A DNA stretch of 64,000 nucleotides from Leptodontidium sp. MPI-SDFR-AT-0119 (GCA_020726505.1 JAHLEZ010000019.1:1178001-1242000); one strand, 5' to 3'; shown: positions 33,173 through 46,500, counted from the first letter of the stretch. Made by a program: numbers and translations. Notes: a model not told the origin generated them from the letters alone.

Positions 33173-35118
33173 TCATGTCGTTTTTGATATTGCCAACAAT
33201 GAAGTATAAATTGGTGTTCCAAGTCCAGTAGCTGGATCCCATCCCTAGAGTATATTAGCAAATGCTCAAGTTTTAAGCACTCTCAAACTTACTGCGACAG
33301 CTGAGAATCCTGCACCACTGATCACTCCACTACACCCAGTGTTCTTCCCCGTCTTGATATCCGTCAAGCCAGATGTGGCATTGTTATATAGCCAGGGGTT
33401 CAAGAATCCAAGGGGCTTCTTTCCGGCCAAAAGTCGATCACTGTTTAGCAGCTGGATTATGCTTGCGAACGTGGGACAGGCACAGCTCGTGCCACTGACT
33501 GATTCGGCGGATCCAGATGCAACAATGACGAAGTTAGTTGACTGAGCTGCGATGTCGGGATATGCACGGCCTGACTTGTTGAAGTAGGCGTTAACAGCAG
33601 TGTGAGTCGTATCAGTCGTGAGCCAATTGTTAACAGCGGCGGTTTGGTAGCTTGGCTGGCCGAATCGGCTGGAGAATCCTCCTCCGGATCCGGACCACGC
33701 TCCTTCGGGGCTGTTGCCTGTGGTCCCTCCTACAGTGGTTACCCATGGGCAGGATGCTGGGAAAGAGGTTGTGAAAGTCTTGGTTGTGCCGCTCTTGCAA
33801 GTTGTTCCCACGCCCGAATCACCGGATGCCACTAAGACGGAGACACCCCGAGCTCCGAGCTGAGCGAAGAGATTACAGACATTTGTGGCATAAGCCAGCG
33901 GTACTGTATCTTCGTCATCTCCATAAGATATTGAGATAGTGTTAGGAAGCGCCGAGTCACTGAGCGCGAGAAGATAGTTTAGGAATTCGAGGTAAGGCTC
34001 GTTGGTGTTTGTTCCTGTGCCTAACCATGGTGGCGAGCCTCCAACGCTGTAGTAAACGTTTGGAATAGACTCGGTGATGGCGCGAGCATACTGGACGTCA
34101 AGATTGGCTTCAATGCCTGGAGTTCCAGTCTGAGGGCAGGTTCCGCCGTTGATTAATGTGCAAGTGAATGATTGAGCAGCATTTCCTTGAGTCGCGTAGC
34201 TGTTCATGAATGTTGTCAGGTCGGTCTTGATTGGCCATTGCTTCAGAAAGCCGGCGATGCCCATCAAGCCGTTACTGTAGGCAGTAGCTGAAGCATAACT
34301 GTAGAGATTGGAAAGACACTTGGGGGTGATTGTGCTCCCAGTGCAGCCCGTCACAGCTTGAACGGCCTGCTCGCTTTGAGCAGCTTCGGCTTTGAAATTG
34401 GCTGCGTTCAATGCATGGTGCTCGGAGATGGTAGACCGCATCGCTCTGAGGCCAAAGAAAGTCGTCGGCTGGACCATATCAACATGGCCATTTAGAATCT
34501 CTGGCAGACTGTATTCCAAGGTCCGGACGGCGCTCTCTCCAGTTTCCTTTTGTACTGGCGGTATTTGAGCGCATGACCTGACGAAGGGAATGAAGTATTC
34601 ACTTACTGAATGGCATATATTTTGCTTTCAAAAGCTTCTCGATCTGCGTGATACTGGCATCGACAATGACACTATCTGATCTCCCTGATAGAGAAGCATG
34701 GTTGCTTAGTCCCTCGGTATCCAGCCAATCCATGACGAGTTTGCTTGAGTCGCTTTTCGGTGCAATCATGTCATCGATCACTTTTTGGGATAGATGACTG
34801 CCGTAAAGCGGATCTCCTGGAGTGGCAATCTGTGATAATTAGATTTTGAACGGCTTCCGATGAATTATGACTGCTTACCTTGATTGCTAGGTCGTGAAAT
34901 TTGTCCATATCTTGGTGTACAAGATGGATTTGTAGCTTCACCATATGCGAATCCTTGTCGAGTTTCGCTCCCACGTCTTTGATCCATCCCGGAGGAGGAC
35001 CAGAAATTGCCTCGACGACACTTGATTTGAATTCATCGCCTCGTGTAGACCCTTCGGCTGTTGGTGACGATAATACCGAGGTGGTGAAGCTAAAGAGGAG
35101 GAGTTTGGAGAAACGCAT
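33173..35118 (-). CDS. Secreted tripeptidyl-peptidase / sedolisin, family S53
   Basis: Acid-acting extracellular serine peptidase of about 598 aa. Four exons: 35118-34879, 34829-34607, 34554-33293 and 33244-33173. All introns are 48-52 nt and in phase. Residues 1-17 are a signal peptide. A pro-domain follows (pro-kumamolisin type, with DPLYGSHLSQ and YHxF-like sequence). The catalytic domain carries the sedolisin triad: E303 and D307 in GIEANLDVQYA, oxyanion D400 in ASGDSGVGT, and nucleophile S511 in VSGTSCACP. The last short exon supplies the calcium-site ending GWDPATGLGTP, without which the enzyme would lack its C-terminal calcium-binding loop. The family removes tripeptides or acts as an endopeptidase at low pH. 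It probably complements the G1 peptidase at 25.9 kb. Confidence 0.95.
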
Positions 35119-36185
35119 GGTGAATGATGGACTTGGGCGCGAGCCTGGAAAACGTAGATGGGTGAGCTGTATTTAATGGGTACATGGCTACTTGTATTAG
35201 TGGGTAAGTAGCCAGTCCAAATGCAAATACGACCGGCAAACTTCATAATCCTGAGGTGCCGGGCTCGTTAGACAAAGGAAGAAGGCGTTGTCAAGCTTTC
35301 AAGCTGCCTCTTGTGGAACACTTTCTCGAAACTTGGCCAGGCTTAATTACATTAAGCTTATCTCGCCTCGAATCAACGCGAGAGAGGCCGATCTGATGTC
35401 GGCATTGGTAGATAATCGTGCGATCTGCGTACATACTAAGTTTGAGACCGGCTCAATTAGGCAAGTCGTTTAGCCTGCATCACGACACATGCGAGTCACG
35501 AAGCCTCCTTCCGCTTTCCACCCTGGCTGTCCGGCAGTGGCTTTGTGAGCACCTACTCTATTCGGCTTGGACGCGAACCAAGGTAGGAATGTCTTGGGTT
35601 GCAGTAGCATTTGTGCGTGTGATATCTTGTGGACAATGATTATGTAGCTTCCTACTTTAATCAAGTTGCTGGGTGGGAAAGGGGCTCGGCCGGAATTAGG
35701 CGAGAGTAGGGCCATTTAAGGGGCTTGCTTTGAGCTTGAAGATTGTAATAACCCAACCCTCCATAGCGGAAACTGACAACACTGCCCCAAGTTTGGTTTT
35801 GCTTGACCCGAGTTCAAGATATACAATAGACTTAACTAAGGCGATCTTCTTCCATCTATGGATTGAAATTTATTCACTTGTGGGTTTAGTCTCATTTGAC
35901 TCGCCAAAATGGTCAACACTTGCAAACCTCTTTATTTGTGAAGGAGGTCGCTCGGTGCGGGGTAATTTGACCCCGCCATTTATAGCAAACCACAAATGAC
36001 ATTCGTGTCAGCAAATTCCAAAATTGGTTGTATTAAACTCATCTGGTCGAAATAAGGACCAGGAATGTGAAGAAAATCCACCCCGAAATTCTCAACCGTT
36101 TGATCCTGCCTCAATGTACCAAAACCAACTCGTTGCTTCTCCTCCAGGATGTCTCACCGTTGCAACACGACATGTCTGCAACCCC
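35119..36185. other. Intergenic region with sedolisin promoter
   Basis: 1.07 kb. On the minus strand an A/T-rich ttaaataca near 35167-35175 is a possible TATA element about 50 bp before the peptidase ATG. No gene is supported. Confidence 0.45.
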
Positions 36186-37546
36186 TCAAAGATAAATGTA
36201 GCAAAAAGGTCCGCTCAAAGTATTCAAAAGATCTCCCAAAGGAATGCTGCCTGCTAGGGGCCCTAAATTCTGCAGATCTAAAAGTGTCGCATTTGCGCTT
36301 GGAGGATTGTTGAAAATGGTGAGAGTACCAGCAATGTCCGTTAAGCTCTTAGGTAGATTGAGTGTCTGCCAGATCCAGAAAGTACGATCTATCATGGCAT
36401 GATGTAGCCAGAACGCAGGATCGCCAGGAGAGGCAAACAGGTCTCCTCCTGGATCTCCATTCATCGTGAAATGCCCTGCCGCATGAACGCCAAGGAAACC
36501 GGCTGGGAAGTCTCCTTGCATAGTGTTTTGAAATGTGAGAATATCTGGCGATTTGAGAATTAAGGAGACGATGTTGGACATCTTGAGCCAAGTTGATGAT
36601 GCTTTTCTGCTGAGGTCTCGCTTGAGGCAGCGAGGATTGTAAGCGAACTTGCTGGCAGACTTTGTGACTCCATCCTGAGTAGGGGAGACTGGGCCGAGGT
36701 TGACAGTGATGCTATTTGAATGTCAGATTATATACATTTGGCATTGTGACACAGCAAACTTACTTTTTAAACGGTCCCGAGGTGACACATCCACCTCCTT
36801 GCTCAGACGGAAGGAATATTTTGCCAGCGCCAGCCCAGCTTCCATTGTGGAGGAGAAAAGCACCATTGCCACTGAGCGAAGTAGCGGATCCGTCAAAGAC
36901 GGGAGACTGAGACGGATTTGCCGCATTTGTGCCCCAGTTCCAGTACTGTCGACGACTTAGCATCTAACGACCCGACGGACCTCTGAGGAGCTCTTACTGG
37001 TTGATATCCCTTATATCCGCACTCATTTCTGAGAGCTTGCTCATAGGTGTACACGAAGTACCTGTGCCAACCCAGAAAGTTTCCTGTGCCATGTATGCTC
37101 AAGGTTTGATTGATGTGTACAGCGACGAAGTCATCATATCTAGTTTTGGCTCCTGGATACAGTGTCTGGTTAAGCAGAGAAGGTTTGCGCATGAGGCACA
37201 AGACCGAATTGGTGTAAGAAGTACGATCGGTAGGGGATAGGTGGTCCCTAAATGCATGTTAGCAGATAAGACTAACAGTACTGTACGTGGTTCAAAAACA
37301 TTACCAGTCCCGTCGAATCACTACGTCTCTCAAATTGCATGTCCGTGCTCGTGATTCGAGCCCCACGGCCTGGAGTTCTTGGATCTGATCAAGGCCTTGA
37401 GAAGTCAATTTTGCAAGAGCATCGGTTGGCGCAAATGAATTGATCTCTTCTATAGGATCAACATAGAAATATTGTCTTGCTTGGAGTCGGGCAGTCACAG
37501 CCAGGGGTGCCGAGAGCAAAGCAAGGAGTAGACCGGATAGTTGCAT
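36186..37546 (-). CDS. Secreted tyrosinase (type-3 copper phenol oxidase)
   Basis: Oxidises monophenols and o-diphenols to quinones. About 399 aa in four exons: 37546-37305, 37247-36998, 36945-36764 and 36711-36186. Introns of 52-57 nt with GTAATG, GTAAGA and GTAAGT donors are all in phase. The signal peptide starts at the ATG (MQLSGLLLALLSAPLAVTA). Copper site A is in FVAVHINQ...SIHGTGNFLGWHRYF, with three histidines. Copper site B is in GVHAAGHFTMNGDP and DPAFWLHHAMIDRTFWIW. QPYWNWG is restored by splicing. The protein ends GPFCYIYL, a usual end for the short ascomycete tyrosinases that lack the long inhibitory C-terminal domain of melanin tyrosinases. A TATA element lies 65 bp upstream of the ATG. 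Role in pigment formation or phenolic detoxification is inferred. Confidence 0.94.
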
Positions 37547-37607
37547 GTCGATGATTGAGAGCAGTGATGCCTGGTGTCCCTTTTTTGGTGGTGGAAACGT
37601 GGTAGTT

Positions 37608-37617
37608 GTATATATAC
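37608..37617 (-). promoter_or_regulatory. TATA box of the tyrosinase gene
   Basis: On the minus strand the sequence gtatatatac occurs about 65 bp before the ATG at 37546. Confidence 0.6.
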
Positions 37618-38704
37618 GACAAGAAAGCGTGCCGTCTTGGTGGATATGGCTCAGACTCCGTCCAAGTCTATGGCATGTGCATAGCTTGATCAAAATATCG
37701 CCAATGGACTTCCGCCGCCACCATGTTCAACAAAAATTAACATATGAATCACCCCGGCAATCCAAGAGCGGGCCAAATACCACCACGCTGCCATGGTCGC
37801 TCTCGAGTATTGATTTAGAAGACCTGTCACATGGTAGTGTTCGTTGTGTGTAGGAAGGAGAAGTCTTGATCTGGGGAAGAGATGTGGGAGCCTGCACATA
37901 CCCGACAACCGATTCGTTTTCGGGAACCGTCACTGCTGGCGAATACGCTCAGATCGCTTCATATGGCAACTTATGTCTCTAAGAAAATTTGGATATAGCC
38001 ATCCACCAAGCTGGAAAGCCTCCCGTTGAAGTAATGACACCTTCCCGACTTGGCGTTTCAGCGCTCGCTTGCTGAAAAGCGGCTTCGCTTAGTGTTGGCA
38101 GACACATTTTTGATCAAAGCATGACTACAGCAGGACCCATCGCGGGCCCAGTACTCCTTTGCTTTGACCAGATCGTATCCCATATTGACGGTAATGGTTT
38201 GGGCTTGAGACCGACGATCACATTACTCACGCACCGTTTCGTGCTCATGCCAGTACCCGAGCGGATGTAGGGAACGAATGATTCACGGCAGATGAAGGGA
38301 GGAAGCTTTCTTTTTGGACCAGCCGAATCAATAAGCTGTCGGTAGAGTTCCATTTGGTAGTGGCACTACCGATTTGGGTTTGAGCTTGGTTTTTTTCCTG
38401 AACATACTGTGGGAGACTAGCTTAAAGTGTGTGGATTATTACCTCAGTCCAGCAATATGTTTGTACCTGATGTTCTTAAACTGAGAATATGATATTCATA
38501 TTTCACTAAAATGACTTCGATTCAATATAATCTGGGCAAACCATTACGTCTGGACTGAACGAGGCTTGAAGGAGCCGAGACAGTGCTGAAAACAAATAGC
38601 TTAATATGCATCCACCATCCGGAGCAGCAAATTCGCTGCGAATGGCGGCAGATCGCATCAAAAAAAGAATATAATGTGGGCTTTAACCCCAATTTTTGAA
38701 GGGT

Positions 38705-38714
38705 CGATATATAT
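38705..38714 (+). promoter_or_regulatory. TATA-like element of the rhodopsin-like gene
   Basis: cgatatatat lies about 195 bp before the ATG at 38906, rather far; the 5' leader would be about 160 nt. Confidence 0.35.
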
Positions 38715-38905
38715 TCGTGCCTACGAAGCTCGCTGGCTGTGGTCTGTTAGTGTCCTATATAGACATACATGCCCGTTCTTCTTTCACAAGAGCTTCTCTC
38801 CAAAACAACTGGTCTACATTGAGATACATAAATTTTCAAGCCATATCCCTTAATTTCCAGAGACAGCACTTCAACGACTCCCAAGTCCAACTAAACCTCG
38901 CTAAC

Positions 38906-40312
38906 ATGTCAAGCTTGGCTGGTCCTCGACCGACTTTGAGCCCCGAGCAACAAGCGACTCGAGATGCGGAAACGAATTTGCCATTCATACTCGGTATAAC
39001 AATGACTTGCCACGCTCTTGCACTGACAACTGTGTGTCTGCGGATGTACGTGAGGAAATTCATCGTAAAAGTGGTGGGGCTGGATGATTATACCATGATT
39101 GCGGCAATGGTACGGTTGAAGTCCTAATTTTCTTCTTCTGAAGCTTACTTTCGTGTGCTCGCATCAGAGAGGAAGCAATGGACTTATTTGCTGATTCTTC
39201 TAGGTCTGTGCGATAGGTGGCATGGCCACCATCGCTATTGAAGCATCACTTGGACTGGGCCGCCATCAAGACTTGATCCCGAAAGCCGAGCTCCAGCGAT
39301 TCAAGAAGACAAACTTCTTCTACACTTTGATTTCAGCTATCCTTGGTCTAAACATGGTGAAAATCAGTATTTCCTTCTTGCTGATGCGCTTTGTGCATCA
39401 TCGCTGGAGCAAAATATGCTTGTGGGCAGTCATCGGTAAGCTTGTCCCCGCATCGCTTGCAGTCATGTTCGAAGGTTCCCGCTAATCGGAGTCTCTTTAT
39501 AGTTTTTATGTCAATATATGTCTTCGTATGTTGGGGAACGGTGATCTTCCTTTGTCAACCCGTCGCTGCATTTTGGGACTCGGATCTTCGCAAGCTCCCA
39601 ACAACAAGGTGCTACTCCATCGTTGTCTTCAGCAAGATCGGACTTATGAACACCGGTATCAACATCTTCACTGATGTGCTCCTTGCTACACTCCCAATAC
39701 CGATTATCTGGAAACTGCAGATCAACAGAAGGAAGAAGATTGCTCTGGTTGGGGTGCTTAGCTTAGGGTATGCAGCGGTAGCGATGGGAATTGTCAAGAC
39801 ATCACATCAAATATCTCTTCCCCACACCCCGGATCAGACATTGTAAGTTGCAGTACACATGTTTTGACGAAAGTTCAGTACTCACTGACTTCAATAGTCA
39901 CCAAGGGATCCAAACGTGGGGTTTCGTCCAGCTGAATATCTCCATCATCGCCGCATGTATGCCGGCTCTGCGACCACTCTTTCATTTCCTTGCCGACAAT
40001 CTCACATCTCGCAACCGAACCGGCGGCAAATCCACTCCTCACAGCGGATACAACAGGCAGGCTAGCGCCAATTCAACAAGCAACGGACAAGGAGTAAGAA
40101 GACAAAGCCAACACGATCTCGAATTGGGCAGCTATCCTTTGACTGACGTGGCCTCGAAGACAGAATCCAGTGGCGCGAATTCGACAAGAGTCACGACGAG
40201 GGACAAGAAACACTCAGTAGCATCTCGAGGGGGTCAAGGATCCCAGGAAAATATTTTGCCTATTCAAGGATCAAGTGGTATTGTGAGGACAACCGAGTAC
40301 ACCGTCGTTTAG
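38906..40312 (+). CDS. Fungal rhodopsin-like integral membrane protein (PTH11-related, no CFEM)
   Basis: Plasma-membrane protein of about 396 aa with seven likely helices. Four exons: 38906-39109, 39204-39435, 39503-39842 and 39898-40312. Introns (GTACGG..TAG, GTAAGC..TAG, GTAAGT..TAG) are in phase. It shows the conserved pattern of this fungal family: LRMYVRKF plus GLDDYTMIAAMV after the first helix, GLGRHQDLIP in the first outer loop, and FLLMRFVHHRWSKI. Further conserved segments are FLCQPVAAFWD, TGINIFTDVLLATLPIPIIW and IWGFVQLNISIIAACMPALRPLF-like sequence. The cytosolic tail of about 110 residues is Ser/Thr-rich and charged. No N-terminal CFEM domain is present. Members are suspected G-protein-coupled sensors, but ligands are not known. 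Splicing of intron 3 joins QTF to HQGIQTWG. Confidence 0.9.
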
Positions 40313-41102
40313 GCTTGGTACCCTAGGTGTTTGACTTCTCGACCTGTTTGTACTCTGTTCTAAGGGTTTTGATAGTGATAGCATCTATCCCTTTCCACAA
40401 TCTCCTTGATGTTAACCAAGATTCTTTCAGTGCAGAAGACATATCATGTTTGAGGTTGAGGGCATCTGAAAAAGGACGATGCCAGTTTCCTTAGTAAATG
40501 ACTCAAACTTACCACCGAAATCAGTTCGTACGTATCAGAATAGTACAGAAACAAATGCATTTGATTTGGTACATGTTATCTCATTATGTACTCTAAATTG
40601 CGCATGACTTTGGGATGTGGATCAGACTTCTCAAAAGGATTGGCTAGAGTCCCCTGAAAGCATCAGAGCTTGTCCAATCCATCAGATCATCAGATGTCAT
40701 CAGACTAGTACAGTGTTTGGAACTAAATCTCGTGCCTTTTTAGAATCGTGACTATTTCTTGGTTCTTATCAAATAATGATGAATACCCCTTGTATTTTGC
40801 AAATTGCCATGCAGTGGATTAGTGTTCAATCTCTTGATCGGGAATAGCGTCATTGATTACTCATACGACGAAACTCAAACCAGGCTTGTGCATTCCCCAG
40901 AATCTCCCTTCCGAGCCTCAATCCCCGATGCCCAGATTGGGAAGTTCAAGGTACCAGAAGCGGTTCATGCATGCGGATTACGAGATGATATTTTTTTTTT
41001 TTTTTGACAGCTGTAAGTTGTACAAAATGGCCATGACGAAGAAGCCCAATGGAGGGAAGAGCAGAAGCTCTTTTCAGTTCTGTTCCTGGACAGTGATCAA
41101 CG
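40313..41102. other. Intergenic region with poly(dT) promoter tract
   Basis: 0.79 kb. A 15-base T run at 40991-41005 lies about 100 bp before the ATG of the GMC oxidoreductase. No gene is supported. Confidence 0.5.
40991..41005 (+). promoter_or_regulatory. Poly(dA:dT) tract upstream of the GMC oxidoreductase
   Basis: An uninterrupted run of fifteen T, 98 bp before the start codon. Such tracts keep yeast and fungal promoters free of nucleosomes; a role here is inferred from position only. Confidence 0.45.
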
Positions 41103-43087
41103 ATGTGGCCAGTCTCTCAGGTGCTGCTATTTTCCCACATATTCAGTTCTGCTACCGCTGTCCCAACATATGACTATGTGTGAGTTTCATGTCGCTCGAC
41201 CTTTCCAGGAGTTTTCTGACAAATACAGCGTCATAGGTGGTGGCACGGCAGGTTTGACAATCTCAGCTCGTCTTACCGAAAACCCCGAAATCTCGGTACT
41301 CGTACTCGAAGCTGGTAATGATCACTCAAATGATACCAACGTTCTCGCTCCCGGCCTGTATACGGGGATGTATGGGAATCCAGAGTATGATTGGAACTTC
41401 AAGACAGTGCCACAAGTGAGTTGATGACGGCTCATGTCTCTGGATCGTCGAAAATGCTGATTTCAAAGATCCACGCCAATGGCCAAGTGGTAGCTCATCC
41501 TCGAGGAAAGCAGCTCGGAGGTTCAAGTGCCATCAACTTTATGTTCTGGACGCATCCCTCTCAGCAAGACATAGATAGCTGGGGAGAACTCGGAAACGCA
41601 AATTGGTCTTGGAATTCCCTCTTGCCGTTCTTCAAGAAATCCGAGTCCTATATCGCACCCTCAGTCCAAGTAAAAGAAGACCTTCAAACTGAACCAATTG
41701 TCTCAAAGATCCATGGAGACATGGGTCCGATCGTCAACACGTTCCCCGACATCTATGGACCGCTAGACGAAGTTTGGCCGAGAACATATCGGAACTTGGG
41801 TTTAAATGTCAAATCAGACCCTCGAGATGGACTTGCATTAGGAGGCTATACGAATCTGATTAACGTCGATCTGAAGTCTAAGACAAGGAGCTACGCTGCA
41901 ACGGGATATTATCTACCAGCTGCGAAGAGGCCTAACTTGAAAGTTACCACTGGTGCTCTAGTAGAGCAGATCTTGTTCGACGATTCCAAGAATGTGGTAG
42001 CGACGGGGGTGCAGTATTCAGCGAACGGGATTGTAGCCAAAGCGCTTGTCAAAAAGGAAGTGATTCTGAGCGCGGGGTCAATCGGATCTCCCCAGATTCT
42101 CGAGCTGTCAGGCATAGGTGCCTCTGAATTGCTGAAGAAGCACGGCATCAAGGTTACTGTTGAAAATGAGAACGTTGGTGAGAACCTTCAAGACCATATC
42201 TATGTTCCTATCGGGTGAGTCTCTCTGCGCCGGTGTTTGATGTAGATGATTGTGTGCTAACAAAGTCAAGCTACGAAGTCATTCCCGGAATCACAACACT
42301 AGACAACTTTACAGACCCCGCATACTTCGAGGCAGCCTACAATCAATACCTCACCAATGCGACAGGTCCACTTTCCATAACAGGAGCCAGCTCCAGTCTT
42401 CTATCCTGCTCGCAGATCAGCTGTGGTCTCAATGCCCCCACTAAATTCACATCCGTCACCCCGGGCCTTGAAGCACAGTACAAACTCCTCTCGAAATATT
42501 TCGGTACGGAAGCAGTCACCCAAGAACTGACTGTCAGTGGTGGAATGAGTCCGCAATTTGTGAATGACACCACGAAACTCTTCACTACATCCCTGACAGG
42601 GAATTTTTTCTCGATGCTGGGAGTTCTGGAACATCCATTCTCACGAGGATCTATTCATATCAAGTCCGCTAATCCAGCGACGTACCCCGACATGGACCCT
42701 AGATATCTCTCTCATCCCTTTGATCTCCAGGTTCTCAGCAAAATCGCGTTGCATATGCAGACGGTAGCTCAAACCGCACCGCTGAGCAATTTGCTGAAAG
42801 GAAATGGCACAGTATACCAGCCAGGATACCACAAATTGACTCAAGAGAACGTTGGTACATGGATCAAGGAGAATATTCAAAGCGAGTACCATCCAGCTGG
42901 TACTTGCGCTATGCTACCGAGAAAGAAAGGAGGGGTTGTCGATGAGAGATTCAGAGTATTTGGAGTAAAGGGGTTAAGGATCGTAGATGCGAGTATCTTC
43001 CCAATCATGCCAAGGGCCAACCTACAAACGTTGGTATATGCCATCGCAGAGAGGGCGGCCGCGTTCATTCTAGAGGAGAATGTTTGA
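41103..43087 (+). CDS. Secreted GMC-family flavin oxidoreductase (glucose/aryl-alcohol oxidase or choline-dehydrogenase-like)
   Basis: FAD-dependent alcohol oxidase or dehydrogenase of about 608 aa, probably extracellular. Four exons: 41103-41179, 41229-41415, 41469-42214 and 42271-43087. The first exon is only 77 nt. It encodes a signal peptide (MWPVSQVLLFSHIFSSATA) and half of the FAD Rossmann motif, completed after splicing as YDYVVIGGGTAGL. The GMC signatures are RGKQLGGSSAINFM (PS00623 type) and SAGSIGSPQILELSGIG (PS00624 type). The catalytic base is in the YHPAGTCAM segment. The partner position near the end, usually His or Asn, reads PRANLQTL. No linker for covalent FAD is evident. The substrate is unknown. 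The next gene in the same direction starts 417 bp later and is also flavin-dependent. Confidence 0.92.
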
Positions 43088-43504
43088 ATTGTATATTTCG
43101 TATTACTAGGACGATGACATGGGTTTTGTCCCATGTCGAACAACCTGTACACAAAGTCATACAACTAGCAACGTATCGAGTGGCAAAATAGAATCCACTC
43201 AAACACCGGTATGGAAAGGAACATTAGAGATCACATATGCAAATTTACATGATGTCAAAACTCGTATTCAAATCCCAAGGTAAATCTTTCCAGCCTTGTG
43301 CAACCATCACCGGCTAATTCCAGCATGGATTCGGGCAGCTGCATCCTCACCTGACGAGTGATATGTGTGAGCCTTTCAGCGACACAAACAATCAAATCAA
43401 CGATCAAAGACACAAACGCAAAAACAAATCCATATATTGGAAACCATAGCCCCCAAGTAAAAACACTTTCACAGCAGAGCGAATTTCCTCAATCTTGATC
43501 TAAG
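43088..43504. other. Short intergenic region before the four-module gene
   Basis: 417 bp. Rich in A and C on the plus strand (repeated acaaac/caaatc). No TATA box is obvious. Confidence 0.45.
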
Positions 43505-46500
43505 ATGGCCACTCTCGATTTCCTGAAGCTGGAGCTTAGGCAGAAGGCCACGGCCATGACAACAACATCGAAGCAGCCTCTGTCTGATTCGCAATACAGT
43601 GCAGGGTTTGCTTCCTTGAAGCAAGGATCGACAGCTTATGAGAGCTTCATCATCCCCCAACTGACTGAGCTGCTAGCTCCACTCTTCAATCTCCGTGCTA
43701 ATATCTCGGTCCTGGAAATCGACCCTGGCCCGGAGAGTGTCTTTGGGTGCCTATCTAGCGACATGAGGGGGAAGATCCAGAAGTACGTCGCATACGAGCC
43801 AAATAGTTTGTTTGCTTCAAGGTTGGAAGGTTCGCTTGCTCCTACCGCGGGGAAGCAGTCCCTTTTCCCAGGTCTTCATAGCCCAGCCGAGATCCATCGA
43901 GCTCCGTTTGAGGCGGAGAGAAATACAGAGAGTGGGACGAAGGGCGAGGATGGCAAGTTTGATGTCGTTCTCTTCTGCCACAGCTTGTACGGCATGAAGA
44001 ACAGACGAGAGGTTATTGAAAAGTCACTTGGGATGCTGGTTGAGCAGGAGGACGGCGGAATGGTGGTTGTTTTCCATCGAGACGGGAGTCTGGACATCGA
44101 CGGATTGGTCTGCCATCGGACGGCTTCTTTCCCAACTGGAGTTACTCGTGTGGTAAATGATGACGAGGCGCTGAGCAGTTTTGCTTCGTTCATCGCAGGA
44201 TTCGTCATGGAAGATCCGGACGCAGACAGGCCCCTCCAACTGGAATGGCGTAAAGTCTGCCGTTCCTTGGGCTACCGGGAAGACTCTCGCCCGGATCATA
44301 TATCATTCTACTCCCCCGAGATCATGATGACTTTCACCCAACATGCGATGGCACTGCCAGAGCTAATGGCACAAGTGCCATTGCTGAAGGGCACCCTGTC
44401 TATCAAGAACAGGGAGGCTCGCTTGCATCACCCTGCCTGCGTTGTGAGACCCACGGATATTTTACATGTTCAGGCCTGCGTTCATTGGGCTCTCAAGAAT
44501 AAAGTTGGTCTGACTGTCATTGGTGGAGGTCACAGTGGACATTGTGTTTTGCCTAACGTTGTCTCTGTTGATATGGGCTCGTTCGATAAAGTGGCAATTT
44601 TCCAGGGTGAGGAAGGAAATAATGTCGATTGGGAGTCCAGTCATTTGGTCGTCGTCGAGGCTGGCTGCAAGACGGGAGATGTCATCAGCAGAACTATGGA
44701 CGTTGGTCTAACTGTTCCACTGGGAGCACGTCCATCTGTTGGAGCTGGATTGTGGCTACAAGGAGGGATTGGACATCTCGCTAGACAGCATGGGCTTGCG
44801 TGCGACTCCATAGTTGGGGCTGTCCTGGTCAGTGTCTCTTCCGGCCAAGTCCTTTGCGTTGGAAGGGTGCCAAGTCAACACCAACCAATGGGAGCAATAC
44901 GCCCTGAAAACGAAGAAAGTCTATTGTGGGCGTTGAAAGGTGCTGGGACCAGCTTCGGCATCGTCATCAGCGTTACCTTCAAAGCTTATCCTGCCAGCAC
45001 TTACTCAGTTCGAAACTGGACCATTCCGCTGCAGGAAAATGCCCAAGCGAGATCAAAGCTTAGCTATTTTGATGAACGTGTTGCTATGAATCTGCCTCGG
45101 AATTGCTCAGCCGATGCATATGTCTATTCGGACGCCGACCAGCTGCATCTTGGGGTGACCGTGTTCGAGTCTTCCTCCACAGAGCCTACGGCCACGCCTG
45201 CAAGTACAATGTTTGGACCAGGGACGGAGTGTAGTGTAGTTGATGGAGTCGCATTGTTCGACAGTGAGATGTACATCTCTGGTATGCATGGTGGACATGG
45301 TGGTGGCAAGACCTCCTCATTTAAGCGATGTTTACTATTGAAGCGGATTGGAGAGGCCAGTGTCGCCGAGGTCTTGTTAGCCGCCATCAAGAAGCGTCCA
45401 GGCCCACTGTGTTATCTCCACCTTCTTCACGGGGGTGGTGCAATTGGTGATGGACCTGCAGATGCCACTGCATTTGGTTGCAGAGACTGGGACTTTGCCT
45501 GTGTGGTAACAGGTGTCTGGCCACGAGACCAAGATGGAACTGACACTGCCAGAGCTGCTATTCAGTGGGTCTATGATGTCGCCAGTGACCTGCTACCGCT
45601 ATGTCAAGGAGTTTATGGTGCCGATCTTGGGCCTGATGTTCGGGATGCTTCTCTAGCAGTCATGGCTTTTGGATCAAATCGGCCCCGCCTAGCTCGTTTG
45701 AAGCAGAAATGGGATCCTCACAACGTTCTGGGCTATGTTTGCCCGCTCCCGAGAACACCCAGGATACCAAAACTTATCATTCTTGTCACAGGGGAAAGCT
45801 GCGCGGGTAAAGACCATTGTGCGAATATCTGGGTATCGGCCTTCACCAGTTGCACTCACAGAACTATTACGGCACGCGCAGTTAGTATAAGCGAAGTGAC
45901 GAAGCGAGAATATGCCAGAGCAACTGGCGCTGACTTCACCCGCATACTTGGTGATCGTACGTACAAGGAGAACCATCGACCAGCTTTGACTGCATTTTTC
46001 ATGGATCAAGTAAAGCACCGACCTCGCTTGCTGGAGGAACACTTCATGAACGTCGTTTATGGTAACGCTGATGTGGAAGTCCTTCTCGTCACCGGAATGA
46101 GAGATGAGGCACCTATATCTGTTTTGTCTCATTTGATACCAGATACCAGGATGTTAGAGGTTCGCGTGCAAGCTAGCAGAGAGACCCAGGTTCGACGAGG
46201 GGGAAGTGGCGGCAATGGAAATTCTGAGGATTTGAGAGGCAGCGGTGATGGCGAATTGGACTTCCAGGCGTTGGAATACCGACCTAGTCTCGTCTTCGAC
46301 AACGACACAACCGGAAACGAAGATGCCAAAGCATTTGCCAAAAAGCATCTGATTCCTTGGATCGACGATGATCTCCAACGATTGTCGGACATGGTGCGAT
46401 CCACGCCTGATTTCCCAAGACCATGTATCGAGTTTCGTCACGTACTTGGTATCTGTCAACAGCCAGGTGGACTCCCCCTGTGTACTTCTCTTCTCCGCAC

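Larger units (their letters stand above)
37547..38905. other. Divergent promoter region of tyrosinase and rhodopsin-like gene
   Basis: 1.36 kb between divergent starts. Each side has a TATA element (37608-37617 minus and 38705-38714 plus). No supported gene in between; the open frame at 38353-38114 (minus) shows no recognisable feature. Confidence 0.5.
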
